Assembly: GCA_963169045.1 (NCBI GenBank)
Contig: CAUJDF010000024.1
Span: 1 to 64,000, forward strand
Direction of reading: 5' to 3'
Length of the DNA stretch: 64,000 bases
Source: Myxococcota bacterium
Lineage (GTDB): Bacteria > Myxococcota_A > Bradymonadia > UBA7976 > UBA1532
Positions 52,240-64,000 of the stretch are shown here, piece by piece. Positions within the stretch are counted from its first letter, which is position 1. Each line of letters opens with the position of its first letter. Position numbers and translations under genes: made by a program. The notes beneath the pieces were generated by a model, which made no database searches, had not been told where the DNA came from, and saw only the letters and a list, made by a program, of their open reading frames with translations.

Positions 52240-54219
52240 TCAGCGGCGGCGTCTCCGGCGGAGGGCGAGGAGGGCGAGGAGCAGCGGCGCGCCGCGGCCA
52301 CCGGCGGTCGCGCAGCCGCCGCCGCCCTCGCCGCCTCCGCCGTGAGGCGCGCCGCCGCCGTCGACGCGCCGGCCCGCGCCGCCGTCGGGTGGGGTGGCGT
52401 CGGACGGGGAGGCGTCGGTGGGGGCGGCGTCGGTGGGGGCGGCGTCGGTGGCCGTTTCCGCGTCGTTGAGGGCGGCGTCCGCGGGCGCCGGCGCCGCGTC
52501 CGCCAGTGGGGCCGCGTCGGCCGGCGGCGCTGCGGCGTCCTCGGGCGGCGCGACGCCGCCGTCGGGCGGTGGCGGCGCCGGCGCGTCGCCGAGCACGAGC
52601 GCGCCGAACCGCGCCGGCGCCTTCTCGCGGCCGATGCCCGGCGTCCACTCGAGGAAGCCCTCGCGCCCCGCGCCGTCGGCGTCGTTGACGAGGAACGACG
52701 CGCGCAGCGTGCGGCCCGGCGCGAGCCCCGCCAGCGGCACCCGCACCTCGTAGCGCGTGCGCGCCCCGGCGCGCCGGACCACCGCCTCGGCCCCGGCGAG
52801 CGCCCCGTGGTGCGCGAAGACCCGCGTCGCGTCGCCGACCAGCGCCACCGCCACCTCGCGGTCGTCGTCGTCGTAGCCCTGCCCCGGCGCGCCGTCGCCG
52901 TCCGCGTCGAGCGCGAGCTGCAGCGAGTCCGCCTGCCACAGCGCGTCCTCGGGCCGGTCGTTGTCGTGCCGGTCGTCGCCGACGTCCGCCGCGAGCCACA
53001 GCGCGCCCGGCGCCCACGCGGCGCAGACGCGCGCCCCGAGGTCCTGCGCGCCGTCGCGCATGCCGCCCGCGCTCTCGTAGCGATCGAGCTCCACGCAGCC
53101 GCCGCCGGCCCAGTCCGACAGATCGCCGTCGGGCCGCCCGTCGGCGCGGGAGGGCACCTCGAGCCGCGGCCGGTCGTCGGGGGCGCGCCACGCCGGGTTC
53201 GTCCGCAGCTCCTCCCGCAGGAACACATACGCCGGCTTCAGGAAGAAGTTGTCCTGCCACGTGTCGTCGGGCCCGGCGACGCGCCGCGTGATCCCGAAGC
53301 CATCGATGGGGCAGTCCGGCTGGATGGGACGGCAGTCGAGGATCTCGTAGAAGAACGTGTTCGTCCACCACGGCTTCTCGAGCTGCAGGCGCAGGATCTC
53401 GCGGTACTGCGCCGTCTGCTTGCGCTGCTCGGCCGCGTCGTCCCACGGATCGGCCTGGTAGCCGGTCTCGGTCAGCCACACCTCGCCGTCGAAGCCCGCG
53501 TCGTCGAGGATCTGGCGCAGCCCCGGCTTGTACAGACACACGGCGTCGGGGCCGATGTCGATGGCATGGGCGAGGTCGTCGCAGAGCCACTGCGCGCGCA
53601 CCGACTGGGCCTTCGCGTAGGTGTGATGGGTGACGATGTCGAAGGCGTCGGGGGCGCGCTGCAGCGTGGTGCGCAGCCAGCCCTGCCACCCGTTGAGGCC
53701 GGCGAGGTCCGGCCCGAGGACGACGCACGCCGGGCAGGCGCGGCGGACGGCGGCGGCGCCCGGCAAGACGACGCGGTCGACGTAGGTCTCGACGCTGCCG
53801 GCCCAGAACTGCTCGAGGTTGGGCTCGTTCCACAGGCCGTAGTGGGTGACGTCGTCGCGGTAGCGGCGCACGGTCGCCTCGACGAACGCCTCATAGGTGC
53901 CGGGCCGCGGCACGTCGTTCTGGGGCGCGCCGTCGCCGTCGCCTTCGGAGGCCCACGGCGGGGTGTACGCGATCGTCATGAAGACGCGCAGGCCGCGCCC
54001 GCGGGCCGCGGCGACGACCTGGTCGAGCGCGCCCCAGTCGTACCGCCCGGGCGCCGGCTCGTGCTGCAGCCAGTTGGCGTCGATGCGCACCCAGCCCACG
54101 CCGAGGTCCGCCGCCGCGGCGTACACGTCGTCGGGCGCGACGTGCGTGTTGATGCCGATCTCGTCGGCCGCCGCCGTCGCCGCCCACACCGCGACTCCCC
54201 CCGCGATCAGCCTGCGCAC
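52240..54219 (-). CDS. Secreted clan GH-A glycosidase (GH39-like) with CBM9-like domain and MYXO-CTERM-like tail
   Basis: 659 aa from GTG 54219, chosen for GGAGG 5 nt upstream (a GTG at 54234 is also open). Signal peptide RRLIAGGVAVWAATAAA. TIM barrel about 20-350 with LGVGWVRIDANWLQHEP, the acid/base HYGLWNEPNLEQFW and the nucleophile strand GEVWLTETGYQ. A second domain (DGDLSDWAGGGCVELD ... LQLALDADGDGAPG) resembles CBM9-like sugar-binding modules. Then an Asp/Ala/Pro-rich linker and the tail GGGGCATAGGRGAPLLLALLALRRRRRR. Likely a surface polysaccharide hydrolase (beta-xylosidase/beta-glycosidase type); substrate not determined. Confidence 0.82.
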   Translation of the reverse strand: MRRLIAGGVAVWAATAAADEIGINTHVAPDDVYAAAADLGVGWVRIDANWLQHEPAPGRYDWGALDQVVAAARGRGLRVFMTIAYTPPWASEGDGDGAPQNDVPRPGTYEAFVEATVRRYRDDVTHYGLWNEPNLEQFWAGSVETYVDRVVLPGAAAVRRACPACVVLGPDLAGLNGWQGWLRTTLQRAPDAFDIVTHHTYAKAQSVRAQWLCDDLAHAIDIGPDAVCLYKPGLRQILDDAGFDGEVWLTETGYQADPWDDAAEQRKQTAQYREILRLQLEKPWWTNTFFYEILDCRPIQPDCPIDGFGITRRVAGPDDTWQDNFFLKPAYVFLREELRTNPAWRAPDDRPRLEVPSRADGRPDGDLSDWAGGGCVELDRYESAGGMRDGAQDLGARVCAAWAPGALWLAADVGDDRHDNDRPEDALWQADSLQLALDADGDGAPGQGYDDDDREVAVALVGDATRVFAHHGALAGAEAVVRRAGARTRYEVRVPLAGLAPGRTLRASFLVNDADGAGREGFLEWTPGIGREKAPARFGALVLGDAPAPPPPDGGVAPPEDAAAPPADAAPLADAAPAPADAALNDAETATDAAPTDAAPTDASPSDATPPDGGAGRRVDGGGAPHGGGGEGGGGCATAGGRGAPLLLALLALRRRRRR

Positions 54220-54294
54220 CGCCCCCTCCACCACCGTTCGCCCGAGGAGACGCGCCGCAAGCGGCGCGCGTCAAGGGGGGTGAAACCGGTGCGT

Positions 54295-54351
54295 CCAGTT
54301 GGAACATCGGCCCGCCAACTTGGAACATCGGCCGGCCAACTTGGAACATCG
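54295..54351. repeat. Three tandem copies of a 20-21 bp repeat
   Basis: Units begin at 54295, 54315 and 54336 and share CCAACTTGGAACATCG (first copy CCAGTTGGAACATCG). CCAACTTGG is itself palindromic. They lie in the 400-bp gap upstream of the GH39-like gene, which also holds an 8-bp inverted repeat at 54251-54268 and an AT-richer stretch near 54480-54540. I see no gene in 54235-54621. Possible regulator-binding array, or a simple repeat. Confidence 0.6.
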
Positions 54352-54621
54352 TTGATCAGACTACGTTTTGCGGGCGCCGGAGGCCGCGAGCGCCCGAAGG
54401 TCCGGCGCCACGGTCACGAGGGGCTCGGGCGACGTCGGAGGCTGCGGGCCCGACGTCCGAACTCGCCCGCTGCAATTCCTTGTTTCTGCGACGCTTTTTC
54501 AACGCTCGAAGATCCGATCCGCTCTTGGATTGACAAGATCGCAACCTGCGCGGCGGTGGTCCAACCTGCAGACTCGTTGTCCGCAGATGCGGACCGGATG
54601 ATCCAAGTTCGCGGGCCGGCG

Positions 54622-55530
54622 CTACAGCTCGCACTCCGGCGGCAGCAGCGAGCGGTGGATGCCGAGCGCGGCGTGCACGCCCTCCGCCGCGGCGTTGATG
54701 ACGAGGTAGGGGACGCCGGTGATGTCGCCCGCCGCGAAGACGCCGTCCACCGAGGTCTGCCGCGCGCGGTTCACCGGCACGTGGCCGAGCGCGTCGCGGT
54801 CGCAGCCGAGCTGCTCGGCGAGGTCGCACGAGGGCCGCGTACCCTGGTGGAAGAAGACCGCGTCGAGCTCGAGGGGGTCGGCGCCGTCGAAGTGGACGCG
54901 GACGGCGGTGCCCGCCGGCGCCTCGACGCGGGCCACCCGTTCGCGGCAGATGCGCACCCCGTAGCGCCGCAGGACGCCCTCGCCGTCGTCGCCGAGGTCC
55001 GGCGCCTTGCCGTTGCTCAGCAGCACGACCGACTTCGCCCAGTTGAGCAGGACGAGCGCCATGCGCGCGGCTTCGCGGTCGTGGCCGAGCATGGCGACGC
55101 GCGTGCCGGCGATCTCGGGGCCGTCGCAGTCGGGACAGTGGTGCGCGAAGCGGCCGTAGAGCGCCGCCAGGCCCGGGACGTCGGGGATCTCGTCGCGCCG
55201 GCCGTAGGCGAGCAGGAGGCGTCGCGCCGTGACCGTCCCTTCGTCCGTGACGACCCGGAACGCGTCCTTGCCGCCCTCGACGCGTCGCACCGCCGCCTCG
55301 ACGAGCTCGGCGCCGACGCCGCACGCCTGCGCCCGCAGCCGGGTGTGGAACTCGTCGGGCGGCAGGTCCGGCAGCCCTGGGAACCCGTGCACGGCCCGCG
55401 ACGCGGCGTTCCGCGGCGCCCCGGTGTCGTAGACGCGCACGCGCCGCCGATACCGCCCGAGCCAGAGCGCGGCGGAGAGCCCCGCCGGCCCGCCGCCCAC
55501 CACCACCACCTCGAAGTCCGCGTCGGCCAT
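54622..55530 (-). CDS. Thioredoxin reductase-like NAD(P)/FAD oxidoreductase
   Basis: 302 aa, ATG start. FAD motif VVVVGGGPAGLSAALWLGR at about 8-26. CPDCDG (CxxC) near residue 132 precedes the NAD(P) region RVAMLGHDREAARMAL, which lacks the full GxGxxG/A. Closing FAD motif VDGVFAAGDITGVPY. Length and order match low-molecular-weight thioredoxin reductases. No thioredoxin gene is nearby, and the altered NAD(P) loop makes a different donor (or a dithiol oxidase) possible. Confidence 0.8.
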   Translation of the reverse strand: MADADFEVVVVGGGPAGLSAALWLGRYRRRVRVYDTGAPRNAASRAVHGFPGLPDLPPDEFHTRLRAQACGVGAELVEAAVRRVEGGKDAFRVVTDEGTVTARRLLLAYGRRDEIPDVPGLAALYGRFAHHCPDCDGPEIAGTRVAMLGHDREAARMALVLLNWAKSVVLLSNGKAPDLGDDGEGVLRRYGVRICRERVARVEAPAGTAVRVHFDGADPLELDAVFFHQGTRPSCDLAEQLGCDRDALGHVPVNRARQTSVDGVFAAGDITGVPYLVINAAAEGVHAALGIHRSLLPPECEL

Positions 55531-55558
55531 GCCGCGGATCGCTGCAATGCGTGCGCCG

Positions 55559-55825
55559 TCAGCCGCTCGCCACCCAGCCCCCGGCGACGAGGAGCGCGGC
55601 CCCGATGCCGAGGAGCATGGCGAGCAGCACCCGGTCGTCGAGGCGGCGCCGACTGCCCCGGAAGTTCCGAACCCCGCCGTACGCGACGGCCACCCCGCCG
55701 CCCGCGAGCAACACGGCGAAGCCGCCGACGTTCGTCGCCATCCAGAGCATCAAGAGCAGCGCGACCAGCACCAGGAAGCCCCAGCGCGACGAGAATGCCT
55801 CCAGCAGCAGCTCGAAGATCTCCAT
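55559..55825 (-). CDS. Small two-segment membrane protein
   Basis: 88 aa from ATG 55825 with GGGAGG 4-5 nt upstream. Two or three hydrophobic segments: GFLVLVALLLMLWMA, VGGFAVLLAGGGVAVAYGG and VLLAMLLGIGAALLVAGG, separated by a basic loop (RNFRGSRRRLDD). No family recognised. Lies just upstream of the reductase gene on the same strand. Confidence 0.62.
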   Translation of the reverse strand: MEIFELLLEAFSSRWGFLVLVALLLMLWMATNVGGFAVLLAGGGVAVAYGGVRNFRGSRRRLDDRVLLAMLLGIGAALLVAGGWVASG

Positions 55826-55950
55826 CGTGCCTCCCAGAGCGCGCCGGATCATGAACCATGCCACGCCCGCCCCTTCCGCACGGCGTTGCTCCGCCGCGGG
55901 TGTCACCGGGCGTGTCGGCGGATGCCACGGTGACAGGGCAGGTGCGGACG

Positions 55951-58356
<2,406 letters not shown>

Positions 58357-58439
58357 GGGGCGCTCCGCGCTTTTTCGAGACCGCGGAGGATACCCGGGCG
58401 GTCGGGGGCTGCAAAGGATCGCCGTGTGGGCGTGGCGAT

Positions 58440-58489
58440 CACGAACGGGTTCGTGCGCGTGACCGCGCCCCGTGCACGAGCGCGGGGCG
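58440..58489. promoter_or_regulatory. Two inverted repeats between leuS and the kinase gene
   Basis: CACGAA-CGGG-TTCGTG at 58440-58455 and CGCCCCG-N10-CGGGGCG at 58466-58489. They lie 38-87 bp before the kinase ATG in a divergent promoter region. They could be operators or leader hairpins; no promoter hexamers were convincing. Confidence 0.4.
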
Positions 58490-58526
58490 TGGTTGGTGGT
58501 TGTTGCTCGGGGTGAGAGCAGGCAGG

Positions 58527-61570
<3,044 letters not shown>

Positions 61571-61668
61571 CCCTCACGTCTCGCGCCAGGCGCCCTCGAC
61601 ATGACACCCGACCGGCGCCGCATGCGACAGCGGGGGCGAGCGGGACGTCGCCGCCGACGCCGGAGCCG

Positions 61669-61677
61669 TGGTACCCT
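61669..61677 (+). promoter_or_regulatory. Extended -10-like element before a secreted protein gene
   Basis: TGG-TACCCT; the hexamer ends 8 nt before the ATG at 61686 and no ribosome site is present, so the mRNA is probably leaderless. Matches the element at 38535-38543. Confidence 0.4.
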
Positions 61678-61685
61678 CGCGCCGA

Positions 61686-63488
61686 ATGCGCGCGCTGATC
61701 CTGGCTCCGGTCGTGCTCGCGGCGTCGCTCGCGCGCGCCGCAGGCGGCGACGAAGACATCGTCCGGCACCAGATGGAGCTCCTCGTCGACGAGCTCGACG
61801 CGATGGACCACACCGCGGAGCCACCGCGCCTCCCAACGCTCGACTTTCGCCTGAGCGAGATCCGCCGGCGGTTCAAGCGGATGCCGTACGACGCGCAGAA
61901 TCGCGTCATGACGTCGCTCACGCGCGGCCGCACGATCCGCGCCGCCCTCTCGAGCAAGCTGCCACCGCTGTACCGCCGTCTCGAGGAGCTCTGCGCCGTG
62001 GCGCTCGCGCCGGGAGGGGGTCGCGAGCCCGCCGAGGCGTGCACCGACCGCGTGCCGTTCGAGCTCGCCGAGGACTTCTGGCAGACCTTCGGCGGCGGCC
62101 CGAGCGACCTCCGACCCGCGTTCGACCTCATGCGCCGCTGCGACGTCGCCCGCATCGACGGCGCCAAGCTCCGCGCCGCCGCCTGGCTCGCGCGCAGCCC
62201 CGGCTGCGACGGCGACCCGGTACGCGAGCGTGTGTTCGAGCGATGCGACGCGCTCGTGAAAGAGGACCTCGCCCGCACCGGACCGACCGAAGCGCTCGCC
62301 GCGCGCCTCGAAGAGGCCGGCTGTCTCCTCGTCGCCGAGGAGATGCGGCAGAAGACCGGCAGGCCCGCGCCGGTGGTGCAGTCCTCCGAGGAGAAGGACC
62401 GTCGCGGTCTGTGTGACGCGGACATGGCCAGGCTGAAGGCCGGGCAGCTGCCTTCCTTCTGGTGGTCGAACGGGCTCGCGGGGCGCTTCGAAGGCTGCGG
62501 CGGACGTCCGATGCGCGACGAAGCCGAGCGCGCCTTCGCGGCGATCCTCGCGAAGCTGCGCGCGGAGCAGCCGTGCGAGCTCGTGTTCCAGCTCTCGCTC
62601 GAGAAGCAGCCGCTCGAGCCCACGGACGTCGCGTCCTGCGAGCAGATGGCGCTCGCGCGCGTCGCCGCCGAGGACTGGAACGGCGCGGGCGGCGCGCTGT
62701 CCGTCCTCGAACGCCTCGCGGGTCCGGAGTCCGTGCGGGTCAGCCGGCAGATCCGCCAACGGCTCGGGACGAAGCCGGCGGTCGTCGAGGCGGTGCGCTC
62801 GGTCCAGCTCCGGAGCATCGACGCGACGACGAGCGCGAGCGCCGTGTGGGCGCGCGCCGTCCTGCGCGACCTCTTGAAGCAGCACCGCGTCGCGGATCTC
62901 GCGCCCGCGCCGACCGCGCTGCTCGCCCCGTGGCCGGTCCGTCCGAGCGCGGGACAGGTGGGCTCGTCGCAGAACGTCGCGCCGAACCCGGTGCCCACGC
63001 GGCAGGACTTCGTCAGCTTCACCTACCGGGCGGACTGCAAGGAGGTGGAGCGCACACACCTCGTGCACCACGACGCCCACATCGAGCACAAGAGCACGCC
63101 CGTGTCCGTGAACGGTCAGCTCGGCACGCGCCACGACACGATCGAGCACTACGCGCGCGACGAGGTCGTGTCCGATGGCAGCGACACCGTCTGCTCGTAC
63201 TCCGATCTCGTCATCGACGCCCCGTTCGACTGGCCGGACGCCGCGTTCCCCGGCCTCCTCGACCGGTCGCCGGTCGAGGTCTTCGACCGCGAATGGCCGA
63301 AGGTCCGCGCCGACTGGATGCGCCGGGGCCTCGAGGCGGCGCGGAGGCGTCTCGCGGCGGCGCCCTCGCCCGAGGCGCGACTCGACGCGGCGGTGGAGGT
63401 GCTCGTGTATGCGCCGGGCGACACGGCGGCGCGCGCGGTCCTCACGAAGGAGCTCCCGCTCGCGGCAGGCGAGAAGTACCCGCTCTGA
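61686..63488 (+). CDS. Secreted protein of unknown function
   Basis: 600 aa from ATG 61686. Signal peptide MRALILAPVVLAASLARA. The mature chain is mostly helical and charged to about residue 400 (IRRRFKRMPYDAQNRVM; CDVARIDGAKLRAAAWLARSPGC), with repeated short helices that suggest a solenoid. Residues about 440-510 look beta-rich with His (VERTHLVHHDAHIEHKSTPVSVNG). The C-terminus is helical (EARLDAAVEVLVYAPGDTAARAVLTKEL). I recognise no family or catalytic motif. Periplasmic or secreted; no operon partner. Confidence 0.72.
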   Translation: MRALILAPVVLAASLARAAGGDEDIVRHQMELLVDELDAMDHTAEPPRLPTLDFRLSEIRRRFKRMPYDAQNRVMTSLTRGRTIRAALSSKLPPLYRRLEELCAVALAPGGGREPAEACTDRVPFELAEDFWQTFGGGPSDLRPAFDLMRRCDVARIDGAKLRAAAWLARSPGCDGDPVRERVFERCDALVKEDLARTGPTEALAARLEEAGCLLVAEEMRQKTGRPAPVVQSSEEKDRRGLCDADMARLKAGQLPSFWWSNGLAGRFEGCGGRPMRDEAERAFAAILAKLRAEQPCELVFQLSLEKQPLEPTDVASCEQMALARVAAEDWNGAGGALSVLERLAGPESVRVSRQIRQRLGTKPAVVEAVRSVQLRSIDATTSASAVWARAVLRDLLKQHRVADLAPAPTALLAPWPVRPSAGQVGSSQNVAPNPVPTRQDFVSFTYRADCKEVERTHLVHHDAHIEHKSTPVSVNGQLGTRHDTIEHYARDEVVSDGSDTVCSYSDLVIDAPFDWPDAAFPGLLDRSPVEVFDREWPKVRADWMRRGLEAARRRLAAAPSPEARLDAAVEVLVYAPGDTAARAVLTKELPLAAGEKYPL

Positions 63489-64000
63489 TCAGAGGGCGGT
63501 GCGCGCGGCGGTCTCGGCGGGCGGCGCGTCGCTCTGGGAGGCGGCGACCACCTTCGTCGGGCCGTGGCCGTGCCCCTTGCCGGAGCGCCCGCCGCCGAAC
63601 AGCCGCAGCATCCGCTCCCGGAAGCTTGCGAGGATGTCATAGAACGTCGGGATCACGAGCAGCGTCAGCACGGTCGAGGTGATGACACCGCCGATGACGG
63701 CGCGGCCGAGCGGCGCGCGGAAATCGCCGCCCTCGCCCTTGCCGATGGCGACGGGGATCATGCCGGCGATGATCGCGATGCTGGTCATGAGGATGGGACG
63801 CAGGCGCGTGCCGCCCGCCTCGACCAATGCCTCGCGCCGGCTCATGCCTCTCTCCTCGGCCCACTTCGCGAAGTCGATCAGCAGGATGGCGTTCTTCGCC
63901 ACGATGCCCATGAGCAGGATGACGCCGATCATGCTCATCAGGTTGAGCGTCGAGTGCGTGAAGTAGAGCGCCAGCATCACGCCGATGAGCGAGAGCGGCA
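63489..64000 (-). CDS. RND efflux transporter (AcrB/HAE1-like), C-terminal part, cut by the window edge
   Basis: The frame enters from the right edge (residues ...LSLIGVMLALYF) and ends at 63489, giving about 170 residues of the C-terminus. Membrane segments are MIGVILLMGIVAKNAILLIDFA, the conserved loop RREALVEAGGTRLRPILMTSIAIIAGMIPVAIG, GRAVIGGVITSTVLTLLVIPTFYDI, then a hydrophilic Gly/His tail. This is the last part of the second transmembrane half of HAE1-type pumps. The 5' part lies outside the window, so the start and substrate class cannot be judged. Confidence 0.93.
   Translation of the reverse strand, partial: PLSLIGVMLALYFTHSTLNLMSMIGVILLMGIVAKNAILLIDFAKWAEERGMSRREALVEAGGTRLRPILMTSIAIIAGMIPVAIGKGEGGDFRAPLGRAVIGGVITSTVLTLLVIPTFYDILASFRERMLRLFGGGRSGKGHGHGPTKVVAASQSDAPPAETAARTAL

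Noticed and set aside
54530..54535. TTGACA in the gap before the glycosidase as a promoter
   Set aside because: No -10 element at 15-19 bp and no + strand gene follows; both nearby genes are on the - strand.
52066..55854. 1262-codon + strand open frame
   Set aside because: Antisense shadow of the SlyD, GH39-like and thioredoxin-reductase-like genes; no domain or ribosome site.

Overview
The window is a very GC-rich (roughly 70%), gene-dense bacterial chromosome segment with no rRNA, tRNA, CRISPR array or insertion sequence that I can see. It most resembles a myxobacterium or relative (Myxococcota, the former Deltaproteobacteria). The reasons are secreted proteins with Asp/Ala/Pro-rich linkers, C-terminal Gly-Cys / hydrophobic / poly-Arg tails of MYXO-CTERM type, several Cys-rich lipoproteins, Ser/Thr protein kinases with PEGA or FGE domains, an S46 peptidase, and a nearly complete mevalonate pathway. 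This placement is inference; no marker gene was compared.

Left part (0-17.5 kb). An operon with 4-bp GTGA overlaps joins an EboA-domain protein, a TatD-like hydrolase, a GST-like protein, an LplT-like MFS carrier, a family 2 glycosyltransferase with a helical tail and a low-molecular-weight tyrosine phosphatase. It is preceded by a promoter and two covarying hairpins. An EF-G-like GTPase follows. Next come a frameshifted Rhs/SpvB-like gene with a deaminase-like C-terminus, a secreted tail-collar-like protein with HxH motifs, a lipoprotein with a beta-propeller, a beta-helix protein, an M48 protease and a Xaa-Pro aminopeptidase.

Middle part (17.6-43.4 kb). The mevalonate pathway sits in two convergent units: mvaD-mvaK2 plus an FAD/4Fe-4S electron-transfer pair on the + strand, and fni-mvaA-mvaK1 plus an OMP-like and a VOC gene on the - strand. 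Together they cover every step from HMG-CoA to IPP/DMAPP; only thiolase and HMG-CoA synthase are absent. After these come two amidohydrolases (the second without the HxH metal site), citrate synthase, a methyltransferase, an 874-aa lipoprotein made of about eleven 8-Cys modules, an HTTM-DCC fusion, an aldehyde dehydrogenase with a PIN protein, a phosphodiester glycosidase overlapping glucokinase, and an ArnT-like glycosyltransferase.

Right part (43.4-64 kb). A kinase-PEGA-FGE protein faces a caspase-like protease whose C-terminal repeat domain is visibly poorer in GC than its surroundings. Then follow a 2OG-Fe(II) oxygenase, an S46 dipeptidyl-peptidase, a SlyD-like isomerase, a clan GH-A glycosidase with a MYXO-CTERM-like tail, a thioredoxin-reductase-like protein, LeuS, a membrane Ser/Thr kinase translationally coupled to acetoacetyl-CoA synthetase, a secreted protein of unknown function, and the 3' end of an RND efflux pump cut by the window edge. 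Promoters of TTGACA-N17/18 type and extended -10 elements lying directly against start codons (probable leaderless mRNAs) recur.
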